NCBI GenBank assembly: GCA_963713275.1
Contig: CAVQLG010000010.1
Location: 62,001 to 126,000 of the forward strand
Source of the DNA: CAIWHR01 sp963713275
GTDB taxonomy: Bacteria > Pseudomonadota > Gammaproteobacteria > Burkholderiales > Casimicrobiaceae
Length of the DNA stretch: 64,000 bases
Direction: 5' to 3'
The position numbers and the translations under genes are program-made. The notes beneath the pieces were generated by a model, which was given only the letters and a program-made list of their open reading frames with translations, was not told the origin of the DNA and did no database searches. Every line of letters begins with the position of its first letter. Positions within the stretch are counted from its first letter, which is position 1. Positions 41,853-51,516 of the stretch are shown one piece after another.

Positions 41853-42089
41853 TCACGACCGCGGCGCGTTGACGTCGATGCCGGCCTCGGCGAACGTGCG
41901 CAGCGTCTTCTCGGCCTCGTCCGGATCGAGTCTCGTCAGCGCGTAACCGACGTGGACGATGACGTAGTCGCCGACAGCGACACCGTCGACCAACTCGAGC
42001 GAGACGGTCTTGCGCACGCCGGAAAGCTCGACGAGCGCCGTTTCCGGCTCCGGGATCGAGACGACGCGCGCGGGGATGGCGAGGCACAT
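41853..42089 (-). CDS. hypC: Hydrogenase maturation chaperone HypC
   Basis: 78 residues, starting MCLAIPARVV with the essential Cys2 that holds iron and contacts the large subunit. The body is an OB-like fold ending in a variable acidic tail. First gene of the hypCDEX-regBA run. It is separated from hypF, its usual neighbour, by about 3.6 kb holding three inserted genes. A weak AGGA site precedes the ATG. Confidence 0.95.
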   Translation of the reverse strand: MCLAIPARVVSIPEPETALVELSGVRKTVSLELVDGVAVGDYVIVHVGYALTRLDPDEAEKTLRTFAEAGIDVNAPRS

Positions 42090-42539
42090 GGCGGATTCCT
42101 GTAGCTTGACGGTGACGGCCCCGCAAGGACGCTGTCGGCAGCCCCCGCGGCGCTCGGTCCGGCAGCGTGGATCCCCGACCGATGCCTGCCCCGACCGTGG
42201 CCAAGGCCGCCGATCAGTGCAACGCGGGGCGATCGTGCGACCGCAGGCGCTCCCGAGGAAGTCCTGCCTGCACGTTGCCGGACCGACAGGCTAGCCGATC
42301 GCGGCCCGGTCACGCTACCCTTTCGCCACCCATGTCGATGCCGTGGTTACTCGTTCCCCGGGGCGATTCGGCCGCCATCGACCGGCGGCGGGCGCTGCGG
42401 CGTCGAACCCCGGCCTGGAGGTGCGCAAGCGTACCGGTGCCGGCCACCGACCTCGGCTCGCAGGCGCGGCCGTCGGGACGCGACGCGCAGGACCAAGCGC
42501 CCCCAGGCTCCTCGGCCGCGCGCGCCTTGCCCTGCGCCA
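42090..42539. other. Gap of 450 bases without a gene
   Basis: The region should contain the hypC promoter on the minus strand. I find no FNR-type box, no -24/-12 element and no credible short ORF; open frames here have the Arg/Pro-rich composition of antisense reading in GC-rich DNA. Confidence 0.4.
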
Positions 42540-42827
42540 TTATTTATGCGCGATGGCCTTGTCGGTGAACAGGTAGTCCCGCAGTTCCTTCGAGAACGTC
42601 GGATCCTTGCGGCGTATCCACTCCAGCACCATCGCCGCGTGTTCCTTCTCCTCGTCGCGATTGTGTTCGAGGATCGCCTTCAGCTCGGGATCCTTGGCAG
42701 CATCGGCCCGCTGGTTGTACCAGTCGACGGCCTCCAGCTCTTCCATGAGCGAGACGATGGCCCGGTGCATGTCCCGGGTCTCGTCCGAAAGTTCCGATAC
42801 CGGCTCGTGATAACCGACGCTTGCCAT
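42540..42827 (-). CDS. Encapsulated-ferritin-like (EncFtn) protein without cargo peptide
   Basis: 95-residue two-helix ferritin-like protein. MASVGYHEPVSELSDET leads into helix 1, HRAIVSLMEELEAVDWYNQR, and helix 2, HNRDEEKEHAAMVLEWIRR; the Glu/Trp-Tyr and Glu-x2-Glu-His residues match the iron-binding and ferroxidase positions of EncFtn, which forms a decamer of dimers. Known EncFtn proteins end with a 15-30-residue tail carrying an encapsulin-targeting peptide; this one stops at FTDKAIAHK. No encapsulin shell gene is visible in the window. AAGGAG lies 6 nt before ATG 42827. Role inferred: iron oxidation or buffering near hydrogenase assembly. Confidence 0.85.
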   Translation of the reverse strand: MASVGYHEPVSELSDETRDMHRAIVSLMEELEAVDWYNQRADAAKDPELKAILEHNRDEEKEHAAMVLEWIRRKDPTFSKELRDYLFTDKAIAHK

Positions 42828-43040
42828 GGGTGCTCCTTGTCGAAATCCGTTGCGGTTGGGCTGCTCAAAGTCCCGGCCCGACCGACTCCGCCGCCCCCAC
42901 CGCGCGTCTAGCGGTCGCGGTCGTATGGCATCGATCGGCTGCTGCCGCCGGTTCGTCCGGGTCCGGGCGCGCGCGGCGAGGTGGCACCGAGCGCGGGACG
43001 TCATGCTCGCGCGCGGATGCTCGCAGGCAATTGCACGCAC

Positions 43041-43139
43041 TCACGACTCGGCCGGGTAAAGCGTCGTCCGCAACCCTTCGCGATCCTCGTGCTCCAACGT
43101 CGCATCGATGTCGCGGACCGCGCGGAACGAAACGCTCAT
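43041..43139 (-). CDS. Possible 32-residue peptide
   Basis: A short ORF (MSVSFRAVRDIDATLEHED and on to LYPAES) lies between the EncFtn-like gene and the MBL gene. Its amino-acid mix is balanced, unlike chance ORFs here, but it has no good ribosome site and no recognised family. It may be a small gene, a remnant, or chance. Confidence 0.25.
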   Translation of the reverse strand: MSVSFRAVRDIDATLEHEDREGLRTTLYPAES

Positions 43140-43209
43140 GTTCCGCATTCTAAGCGCGTTGTCCAGCGCCAGGATGAGCACGCCCGATCTGGCGGACAGG
43201 CCTGTTCGG

Positions 43210-43881
43210 CTAGATCGATGAACCGTGGCGGTCGCGCGCCTCGGGCCGTGAGAGGGCAGCTTGCGCGAGGATTAGGGTAATGAACTCGTCGCGCGTGCGC
43301 AGCGCGAAGTACGGGTTGTGCGCCCGCTCTTCGCCGATCGTCGACACGGTTCGCCCGCGGTAGTCATGCGCCGGATAGACCAGCGTCTCGTCCGGGAGCA
43401 CGAACAGCCGGCGGGTGACGCTGTCGAACAGCATGCCGGCATCACCGCCGTGAGGATCCGGGAGCCCGCAACCGCCGATCTGCAGCGCGTCGCCCGTGAA
43501 AACGCGGTCCTGCCACAGGTAGGATAGGCAACCGCGGGTATGTCCCGGCGTGCCGAGCACACGGATTTCCTGGTTGCCAAAGACGACGCTATCGCCGTGG
43601 TGAAGACCCTCGTCCACCCAGCGGGCACCGCAGTCGACCCCGAGCGCCGCCCGCGCCCGGGTCCGCGCCCGCAGCGCGGCGGCCGCGTCTTCTTCGCCAT
43701 GATGGACGTGCGTCTGCAACGCGTAGCGCAGGCGAAGTCCCAACTCGTCGAGCAAGGCAAGCACGGTGACGGCCTGGGAACGCGTGCAGTCGATGATCAC
43801 GGCCTCGCGCGCCCCGGCATCGGCGAGCAGGTACGTGTACGCCGCTGTGCACGGCTCGAAGAGCTGCCGGATGGGCGTCAT
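43210..43881 (-). CDS. Persulfide-dioxygenase-like metallo-beta-lactamase-fold protein with altered metal motif
   Basis: 223-residue MBL-fold protein resembling ETHE1/PDO, which oxidise glutathione persulfide. Family features: IRQLFEPCTAAYTYLLAD, LGTPGHTRGCLSYLW, VFTGDALQIGGCG, VYPAHDYRGRTVSTIGEE and a late NPYFALRTRDEF. The first metal motif, normally THxHADH, here reads THVHHGEED, so the Asp and second His are replaced by Gly and Glu. The later His and Asp ligands remain. Either a changed metal site or a non-catalytic protein follows. Divergent from a FisR-like regulator, as in sulfane-sulfur detoxification loci. Start ATG 43881. Confidence 0.82.
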   Translation of the reverse strand: MTPIRQLFEPCTAAYTYLLADAGAREAVIIDCTRSQAVTVLALLDELGLRLRYALQTHVHHGEEDAAAALRARTRARAALGVDCGARWVDEGLHHGDSVVFGNQEIRVLGTPGHTRGCLSYLWQDRVFTGDALQIGGCGLPDPHGGDAGMLFDSVTRRLFVLPDETLVYPAHDYRGRTVSTIGEERAHNPYFALRTRDEFITLILAQAALSRPEARDRHGSSI

Positions 43882-44025
43882 CGCGAAACTTCGTCAATCG
43901 AGGATGTTGCGGGCGAACACAGGCATCGCCATGGCCATCATTGGCGGGGGATCGAGGCGGGGGCCGCTCGCCGCAACTTCGCGCGCCGCCCAAGGCTATT
44001 CGGCCCGCCGACGGCCAGGAGCACA

Positions 44026-44040
44026 GGCACGAGGCGTGCC
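44026..44040. promoter_or_regulatory. 15-bp palindrome resembling a -24/-12 sigma54 element
   Basis: GGCACG-AGG-CGTGCC is a perfect inverted repeat in the 301-nt divergent gap between the MBL gene and the FisR-like gene. It also fits the GG-N10-GC core of sigma54 promoters on both strands, 145-155 nt from either start. It could be a bidirectional -24/-12 or an activator operator. The remaining gap shows only a CATAAT (44141-44146) in the palindrome GGCATAATGCC. Confidence 0.35.
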
Positions 44041-44182
44041 GGCGGCGCGACGACGCCGATCCGTCTTTGCTTGCAAGGCGTTGCGCGCCCCGCCCGCCGT
44101 GCCGCTGCAGACCGGGCGCATCGGGACTTGCCGGGAATGGCATAATGCCGACAGCCGCAACTGACGTTCCTGGCAGTCGAAC

Positions 44183-45520
<1,338 letters not shown>

Positions 45521-45599
45521 GCGTGGGCGCCTTGGGCTCGCCGATCCTCTTCGTGCACGGCTTCGGGCACGGCGCATGATGCCGAAAGAAGCGCAAGGG

Positions 45600-45629
45600 G
45601 CCGCCCGCTGACGCTCGATGCGGGGCGGC
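45600..45629. terminator. Inverted repeat between convergent fisR-like gene and hypF
   Basis: GCCGCCC and GGGCGGC form a 7-bp stem around a 16-nt loop in the 144-nt convergent gap, a plausible bidirectional terminator without a clear T-run. Confidence 0.35.
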
Positions 45630-45664
45630 AAGCGGGGGCCAACCGAATCGCCGTGCGGCTCGAC

Positions 45665-48022
45665 TCATGCGTTCGCCGCGCTCGCCAGCGATTGCCGCGC
45701 GACCCACGCCTGGCCCAGCGCGAGGCCGCCGTCGTTCGGGGGCACCGCGCGCGCTTCGTGCAGCACGAGGCCGCGCGCGGCGAACTCGCGCCGCAAGCCG
45801 GCGGCCAGCACCGCGTTGAGCATGCAGCCGCCGGCGCAGGCCACCGTGCGCACGGCCCGCGCCTCGGCCGCGCGCGCGACCCAGTCCGCGAGCGCGCAGG
45901 CGAGGGTCGCGTGGAAGAGCGCCGCGCCGAAGGCCGGGTCGCCGTGCCCGGCGACGCGCATCACGAGCGGCAGCAGGTCGAGCCGATTGCCCGCGTCGAT
46001 CGCATACAGCCCGCGGTCCGCGGCCACCGCGCCGTGCCGCTCGGCGAGCCCCTCGAGCAGCATCGCCGCCTGCCCCTCGAACGCCATGCGCCGCCGCACG
46101 CCCAGCGCGCCGGCGACGGCGTCGAACCAACGGCCGAGGCTCGAGGTCTGCGGCGCGTTGACGCCCCGTTCGAGCAGTGCCGCCACCGTGGCCGCCGCCG
46201 GCTCGTCGGCGAATTGCCGCCGGATGCGCGCCGGATCGCCCGCGAGATGGAAGGCGGCGGCGGCCATGCGCCAAGGCTCGCGCGCCGCTCGGTCGCCGCC
46301 GGGAAGCCGCAGCAACCGCAGGTGCCCGAGGCGCTCGCAGCGCGCGCCGTCGACGTGGAGCAGCTCGCCTCCCCACGCGGTGCCGTCGCTGCCCAGCCCC
46401 ACGCCGTCGAGGGCAAGCCCCAGCACGGGGCCATCGACGCGATGCTCGGCGAGAACCGCCGCGACGTGCGCGTGGTGGTGCTGAACGGCGAGCGCCGGCA
46501 CCCCCCACTCGTTCGCCAGCCGCGCGGCGAGGCGCGTGCTGAAGAAGTCCGGATTGAGATCGTGCGCGACCGCCGCCGGCCGGATGTCGAGGATGCCGAC
46601 GAGGTGGTCGACGGCCTCCTCCAGCGCCGCGCAGGTCGGGGCGTTGTCGAGGTCGCCGACGTGCTCGGAGACGAAGGCCTCGTCGCCGCGCGTCGCGCAG
46701 GCGGTGCTCTTGAAGTAGCCGCCCAGCGCGACCACCGCGGGCCCCGTGCGCGACAGCGGAATCGCCTGCGGCGTGTAGCCCCGCGCCCGGCGGACGAACT
46801 GCGCACGGCCCGGGGAGGCCCCCGGTACCGAGCGCAGCACGCTGTCGTCGCAGCGGATCACGATGTCGCGGTCGTGGACGAGCCACGCGTCGGCGATTCC
46901 GGAAAGCCGCGCGAGCGCCTCGTCGTTGCCGGTCACCAGCGGCTCGCCGCCCGGGTTGGCGCTGGTCATCACCAGGACCAGCGGCTGCGCGGTCTCGAGC
47001 CACGCGGTTCCCGCCGGCCGGCCGGCCGCCTCGTGGAACAGCAGCGCCTGCAGCGGGGTGTACGGCAGCATCACGCCCAGCCACGCGAGCCCGGGGGCCA
47101 CGCCCGGCAGCGTCGGGTCGGCGCGCGCGCGCTTTCGCAGCAGCACGATGGGGCGCGCGCGCGCGCGCAGCAGCGCTGCCTCGGCGTCGCCGACCTCGGC
47201 CAGCGCGCCCGCACTCGCGAGCCCGGCGACCAGCACCGCGAACGGCTTTTCCTCGCGGTTCTTGCGCGCCCGCAGCGCGGCCACGGCGGCGGCGTTGCGC
47301 GCGTCGCAGGCCAGGTGGAAGCCGCCGAGACCCTTGATGGCCACGATCGCCCCTTGCTGCAGCAGCCGGACGGTCGCGGCGACCGGGTCGCCGGCCGCCA
47401 GCGGGCGACCCTCGCCGTCGACGAGCGCCAACCGCGGCCCGCACACCGGGCAGGCGTTGGGCTCGGCGTGGAAGCGCCGGTCATGCGGTGAGCGGTACTC
47501 GGTGGCGCACGCGGGACACAGCGCAAAGCGCGCCATCGACGTCGACGCGCGATCGTAGGGCAGCGCGCGGGTGATCGTGTAGCGGGGACCGCAGTGCGTG
47601 CAGTTGATGAACGCGTAGCGATACCGCCGGTCCGCCGGCGAGAAGAGCTCGGCGAGGCATTCGGCACATACCGCGGCGTCGGGCCCGATCGCGGTCGACG
47701 CGGGCCCCCGCGCGCTCTCGATCACCGCGAACCCGGCACCGGGGGCCACCAGCCCGGGTTCCGTGCTGTCGTCGTGCAGGAGCGCGTCGACGCGGGCAAG
47801 CGGCGGCGCGTCGTCGCGCAACCGCCGCAACAGGGCAGCGATCGCCGCATCGTCGCCTGCGACCTCGACGGTCACGCCGGCGCCGTCGTTGCGTACCCAG
47901 CCGTCGAGGGCAAGCTCGGTCGCGAGCCGGTAGACGAAGGGGCGGAATCCCACCCCCTGAACGACGCCACGGACGAGGACACGACAGCGCCGCCGCGGCG
48001 CCGCGGGCCCAAGGGGTTGCAT
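45665..48022 (-). CDS. hypF: Carbamoyltransferase HypF
   Basis: 785 residues. Converts carbamoyl phosphate to carbamoyl-adenylate and transfers it to the HypE C-terminal Cys. Domains in order: acylphosphatase (GVVQGVGFRPFVYRLA, residues 18-35), two zinc fingers (CAECLAE..CTHCGP and CPACATE..CPVCGP, 118-200), a YrdC-like domain (KGLGGFHLACDARN, 215-400) and a Kae1-like carbamoyltransferase (VQHHHAHVAAVLAEH, about residue 500, then DGVGLGSDGTAWGGE). ATG 48022 opens into the acylphosphatase domain, 19 nt after hypB. Intact. Confidence 0.96.
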   Translation of the reverse strand: MQPLGPAAPRRRCRVLVRGVVQGVGFRPFVYRLATELALDGWVRNDGAGVTVEVAGDDAAIAALLRRLRDDAPPLARVDALLHDDSTEPGLVAPGAGFAVIESARGPASTAIGPDAAVCAECLAELFSPADRRYRYAFINCTHCGPRYTITRALPYDRASTSMARFALCPACATEYRSPHDRRFHAEPNACPVCGPRLALVDGEGRPLAAGDPVAATVRLLQQGAIVAIKGLGGFHLACDARNAAAVAALRARKNREEKPFAVLVAGLASAGALAEVGDAEAALLRARARPIVLLRKRARADPTLPGVAPGLAWLGVMLPYTPLQALLFHEAAGRPAGTAWLETAQPLVLVMTSANPGGEPLVTGNDEALARLSGIADAWLVHDRDIVIRCDDSVLRSVPGASPGRAQFVRRARGYTPQAIPLSRTGPAVVALGGYFKSTACATRGDEAFVSEHVGDLDNAPTCAALEEAVDHLVGILDIRPAAVAHDLNPDFFSTRLAARLANEWGVPALAVQHHHAHVAAVLAEHRVDGPVLGLALDGVGLGSDGTAWGGELLHVDGARCERLGHLRLLRLPGGDRAAREPWRMAAAAFHLAGDPARIRRQFADEPAAATVAALLERGVNAPQTSSLGRWFDAVAGALGVRRRMAFEGQAAMLLEGLAERHGAVAADRGLYAIDAGNRLDLLPLVMRVAGHGDPAFGAALFHATLACALADWVARAAEARAVRTVACAGGCMLNAVLAAGLRREFAARGLVLHEARAVPPNDGGLALGQAWVARQSLASAANA

Positions 48023-48041
48023 GGTGCCGTGCCCGCGGCGT

Positions 48042-49160
48042 TCAGCGCCTCGCCGCGAGCTCGGCTTCCAGCTCCGCCACTCGCCGGCGCAGCGCGGCGA
48101 GGTTCGCCTCGCGCGCAGCCCTCGCCGCTGCGACGCCGCGCTCGAGCCAGGCAAGCCACGCCGCAAAGCCCTCGCCGGTGCGCGCCGACACGCGAATCAC
48201 TTCGAGTCCCGGCCGCACGCGCTGCGCGAAGGCGATCGCGGCGTCGACGTCGAAATCGACGTGCGGCAGCAGGTCGATCTTGTTGACGAGCAGCAGATCG
48301 GCAGCGTGGAACAGGTCCGGGTACTTGACCGGCTTGTCCTCGCCCTCGGTGACCGACAGGATCACGACCTTGTGCGCTTCGCCCAGGTCGAACGCGGCCG
48401 GGCAGACCAGATTGCCGACGTTCTCGATCAAGAGCAGGCTGCCGTCGGCCGGCTGCAACTGCCGCAGCGCCGCGCCCACCATGTGCGCGTCGAGGTGGCA
48501 GCCCTTGCCGGTGTTGATCTGCACCGCCGGCGCGCCGGTCGCGCGCACGCGGTCGGCGTCGCGCGAGGTCTGCTGGTCGCCCTCGATCACGGCCGCCGCG
48601 ACCCGCCCCGCGAGCGCCTCGATCGTGCGCACCAGCAGCGTCGTCTTGCCGGAGCCCGGACTCGACACGAGGTTCAACGCGAAGATCCCGCGATCGGCGA
48701 GAAACGCGCGGTTCTCGCGGGCCAGTGCGTCGTTCTTCGCCAGGATGTCGCGCTCGATCTGCACGATGCGCCCGGACGCCATCCCCGGCGCGTGCACGGC
48801 GGCGAGCGGCGCGACCGCGCCCGGCCCGTGGTCGTGGCTGTGCCAGGTTCCGTCGGCGTGCTGATGCCAGCGCGCGTTGCCGGCCTGGGCGTGCAGGGGA
48901 GGGTCGAGCGGATGACCATGCGCGTGCGGGCCGGCGTGGTCATGCGCGTGCGTGTGCACCGTGCCGTCGGCGTGCCGGTGGGCGTGCGCGTGCCCATCCT
49001 CGACGTGCGCGTGCAGGCCGGCGTGGTCGTGCGCGTGGTCGTGCGCGTGGTCGTGCGCGTGCACGGTGCCGTCCGGGTGTGCAGGGACGTGGTCGTGGAC
49101 GCCGATGGGGGCGCCGTCGATGCTCGTCGTAGCGTTGCCGCAACCGCAGCTCGTGCACAT
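48042..49160 (-). CDS. hypB: Nickel-handling GTPase HypB with a very His-rich N-terminus
   Basis: 372 residues. It starts MCTSCGCGN, the high-affinity nickel motif. Residues 21-115 then hold about 29 histidines in His-Ala/His-Asp runs, a nickel-storage region as in other His-rich HypB proteins. The GTPase domain follows: P-loop SSPGSGKTTLL, metal/dimer-site GKGCHLDAHM, LLIENVGNLVCPAAFDLGE and NKIDLL. It delivers Ni to HypA for insertion in the large subunit. An Ala/Glu coiled end (residues 345-372) is present. Ends 19 nt before hypF. Confidence 0.96.
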   Translation of the reverse strand: MCTSCGCGNATTSIDGAPIGVHDHVPAHPDGTVHAHDHAHDHAHDHAGLHAHVEDGHAHAHRHADGTVHTHAHDHAGPHAHGHPLDPPLHAQAGNARWHQHADGTWHSHDHGPGAVAPLAAVHAPGMASGRIVQIERDILAKNDALARENRAFLADRGIFALNLVSSPGSGKTTLLVRTIEALAGRVAAAVIEGDQQTSRDADRVRATGAPAVQINTGKGCHLDAHMVGAALRQLQPADGSLLLIENVGNLVCPAAFDLGEAHKVVILSVTEGEDKPVKYPDLFHAADLLLVNKIDLLPHVDFDVDAAIAFAQRVRPGLEVIRVSARTGEGFAAWLAWLERGVAAARAAREANLAALRRRVAELEAELAARR

Positions 49161-49202
49161 CTTCGTCCTCCTCGCGCGATCGGTCGCGGGTGCTGCCGCC
49201 GC

Positions 49203-49544
49203 TTACTCGACCGCGATCTCCCTGATCCGCATCTCGGTGCCCGACACCACCTGCAGCTGATAACTGCCGCAGCGCGGGCAGGCCTCGCCGAGCGCGACGA
49301 GGGCGACACGCTCGCCGCAGGGCATGCACCACGCCGCGCCCGAAACGTCGATGATCTCGAGTCGCGCCCCGTCGGCGATCCCGCCGCGGCTCACCGCGTC
49401 GAAGCAGAACCGCAGCGCCTCGCGCTCGACCTGCGCCAGTGTACCGATTTCCAGCCAGATCGCGCTGACCCTGGCGGCCGCGTTGTCTCGCGCCGCATCT
49501 TCGACGATCTGCAGCATGCCCTCGGCCAGCGCCATCTCATGCAT
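49203..49544 (-). CDS. hypA: Nickel-insertion protein HypA
   Basis: 113 residues. N-terminal MHEMALAEGM carries the nickel ligand His2. The zinc site is formed by WCMPCGE (Cys73, Cys76) and CPRCGS (Cys89, Cys92). It hands nickel to the hydrogenase large subunit with HypB, whose gene begins 42 nt downstream. The ATG overlaps the end of the upstream hupK-like gene by 8 nt, indicating translational coupling. Confidence 0.95.
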   Translation of the reverse strand: MHEMALAEGMLQIVEDAARDNAAARVSAIWLEIGTLAQVEREALRFCFDAVSRGGIADGARLEIIDVSGAAWCMPCGERVALVALGEACPRCGSYQLQVVSGTEMRIREIAVE

Positions 49545-50685
49545 GGACGATCTCGACGTTGCAGGCCACACAGGGATCGAGCGCCTGCACCGCGAGCCGC
49601 GCGTGCCGTTCGAGCGTGGCGGCGTCCGGCGCTTCGCTGCCTTCCAGCCCCTGCACCAGCGGCCCGGCGGGATGGAAGTTCCACTCGGTCGGCGCGACGA
49701 TCTCATAGTCGGCGACGCACCCGTCGGCAAGCCGGGCGCGGTGCAGCAGCAGGCCGCGCGCCGTCTGCACGGCCGCGAGACCCTCGCCCGCCTCGAGCGC
49801 GTACGCCTCGACCCAGCGCGCCGCCGCGTCCTCGCCGAGCGGCCGCCGCGCGCGCTGCAGCAACTGCGCAAGCTCGGTGAGCCTTGCCGCCATCCGTACG
49901 GCCACCGTGTGGCCGTCGCGGGCGGCCAGCGCGGCCACGACCGGCTCGGTGCGCACGCGCGCGAGCGCGCCGGTTTCGACCGTCATTCCCTGCCAATAGG
50001 GCGTCGCCGGAAACGACGGGTCGCAGCGCAGTGCAGGAACGATCGATTCGAGGAGCTCCGCGCGCGTGGCCGGCGGCATCAGCATGGTGGCGCTGCGCCC
50101 GAGCGCGGGCGCGCGGGTCGTGAGCTCCCGGTGCAGCAGCGCGGGCAGGGTCGCCCCCGCGCGGGCCCAGGCGTCGAGCGCCGCCGCGTCCGTGCGCGCG
50201 CGCCAGACCTCGATCGGCTCTCCGTAGACGTGTTCCTCGGCGAGCGCCTCCAGCGCCGCGACGAGTTCCGGCGCGATGCGGTCGGCCCCGTCCGCCTCGC
50301 GCATCGGCTGCAGCGCCGGCGCGATCAGCCGGCGCAGGGCGCCGACCGCCGCGGGCACCGGCGAGCGCCCGGTCGCCCCTGGCCAGTCGATCAGCAGCCG
50401 CCACAGGTATTCCTGGATCGTCTCCAGCACGACCGCCGGCTCGCGCGCGACCAGCGTCTGCGCGGCCACGCCGCCGGCGGCCGCGTCCAGCGCCGACCGG
50501 GCCGCAGCCGCCTGGGCGCGACCGCATACGCTATAGAGGCGCGGCAGCATCGCGGCGGCCTCGGCGGCAAGCCGCCCGGCGACGAGCCGCCCGGCGATGA
50601 ACGGCCGCGTGGATTGAATGTCGACGCGCAGAACCCTGCGGCCGTCCCACTCGATGCGGACGGTGAGATCACCTTGCAGGGTCAC
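49537..50685 (-). CDS. hupK: Hydrogenase assembly protein HupK/HoxV
   Basis: 382-residue large-subunit-like scaffold that carries the Fe(CN)2CO group in O2-tolerant systems. The sequence resembles a degenerate hydrogenase large subunit: an N-terminal VDIQSTRPFIAGRLVAGR region lacking the full RxCGxC motif, and a C-terminal ALDPCVACNVEIVHA that keeps the DPCxxC signature but ends right after, with no cleavable tail. The start is GTG 50685, 54 nt after hupJ. Family identity is good; the exact role is from work on related systems. Confidence 0.85.
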   Translation of the reverse strand: MTLQGDLTVRIEWDGRRVLRVDIQSTRPFIAGRLVAGRLAAEAAAMLPRLYSVCGRAQAAAARSALDAAAGGVAAQTLVAREPAVVLETIQEYLWRLLIDWPGATGRSPVPAAVGALRRLIAPALQPMREADGADRIAPELVAALEALAEEHVYGEPIEVWRARTDAAALDAWARAGATLPALLHRELTTRAPALGRSATMLMPPATRAELLESIVPALRCDPSFPATPYWQGMTVETGALARVRTEPVVAALAARDGHTVAVRMAARLTELAQLLQRARRPLGEDAAARWVEAYALEAGEGLAAVQTARGLLLHRARLADGCVADYEIVAPTEWNFHPAGPLVQGLEGSEAPDAATLERHARLAVQALDPCVACNVEIVHA

Positions 50686-50739
50686 GGGACGCTCCGAACC
50701 TGGGCGTGCACCCTTCGCTCCGCCGGACGGCGGCGTGGG

Positions 50740-51306
50740 TCATGCGCTGCCCTCGCGCTTTTCGGCCGGTCCCCGCCCGAGCCCGCGCGCGCGCAGGAAG
50801 TCGCGTTTGGACATCGGCGCTGCGCCGCCGTCCCGCAGCTGCGCGAGCGCATGCGGGGCAGGCGCGCCGGCCGGCGGGCGCACCTCCGGCTCGGCGTTGC
50901 GGGCATCGAGCAGCGCCTCGCGCGCAAGTTGCGCCACCGCTCGGGCGCTCGCCTGGTCCGCGAATTCCTGCATGGGGGAGAACAGGGAGCACATCTGGAA
51001 ATCCCCGATCCCCGGGTCCGTCGCGCCGATGAACTCGTACACGCCCGCCGGAAAGCGGTAGCTGCGTTTCTCGCCCGGCCGCAACGGCTGCCAGCGGTCC
51101 GCTTCGCGCGGCAGGAGCGCGAGGTTCATGAACCACGGCGTCACCATCACGCCCAGCCAGTGGCCCTCCCAGGGGGCGAACCCGACCGCCTCGACCGCGA
51201 GCTCGCGATTGACGCAATCGAGGCCCTGCATGCGCGCCGCCACCGCCGCGAAGGCGGCGCTAAGCCGCGCCGACGGGTCCCCAGGCAACGTCGGATCGTC
51301 ACTCAT
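50740..51306 (-). CDS. hupJ: Hydrogenase chaperone HupJ/HoxT (HybE family)
   Basis: 188 residues. HybE-family fold: CVNRELAVEAVGFAPWEGHW, LGVMVTPWFMNLALLP, FPAGVYEFIGATDPGIGDFQ and CSLFSPMQEFADQ are the recognisable blocks; the last 50 residues are Pro/Ala-rich. HybE-type proteins keep the hydrogenase precursor from being exported before maturation. ATG 51306 overlaps the end of the rubredoxin gene by 8 nt. Confidence 0.9.
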   Translation of the reverse strand: MSDDPTLPGDPSARLSAAFAAVAARMQGLDCVNRELAVEAVGFAPWEGHWLGVMVTPWFMNLALLPREADRWQPLRPGEKRSYRFPAGVYEFIGATDPGIGDFQMCSLFSPMQEFADQASARAVAQLAREALLDARNAEPEVRPPAGAPAPHALAQLRDGGAAPMSKRDFLRARGLGRGPAEKREGSA

Positions 51307-51511
51307 CGGGCAGCGGAAGGAACTCATCCTGGGTGGCCGAGCAGTTCGGGCAGGTCCAGTGCGGCGGCAGCTGCGAGAATGCCGTCCCCGGGGCGATCTG
51401 CCACGCGGTATCGCCTTCCGCCGGGTCGTAGACGTACCAGCAGATCTTGCACTCGAAGCGCGTTCGCGGATCGCTGTCCGCGGCGTGGCCGAAGCCTTCG
51501 AATCCGGCCAT
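51299..51511 (-). CDS. hupI: Rubredoxin HupI/HoxR
   Basis: 70-residue rubredoxin with both iron-binding hairpins, ECKICWYVYDPAEGD and TCPNCSATQDEF. In hup systems this rubredoxin supports hydrogenase maturation in air, apparently by helping with the small-subunit clusters. ATG 51511 lies 5 nt after the hupH stop. Confidence 0.95.
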   Translation of the reverse strand: MAGFEGFGHAADSDPRTRFECKICWYVYDPAEGDTAWQIAPGTAFSQLPPHWTCPNCSATQDEFLPLPDE

Positions 51512-51516
51512 GGCCG

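Noticed and set aside
48800..49100. Short GTGCGC/GTGGTC repeats as a regulatory or CRISPR-like repeat
   Set aside because: They are codons for the His-rich part of HypB on the minus strand.
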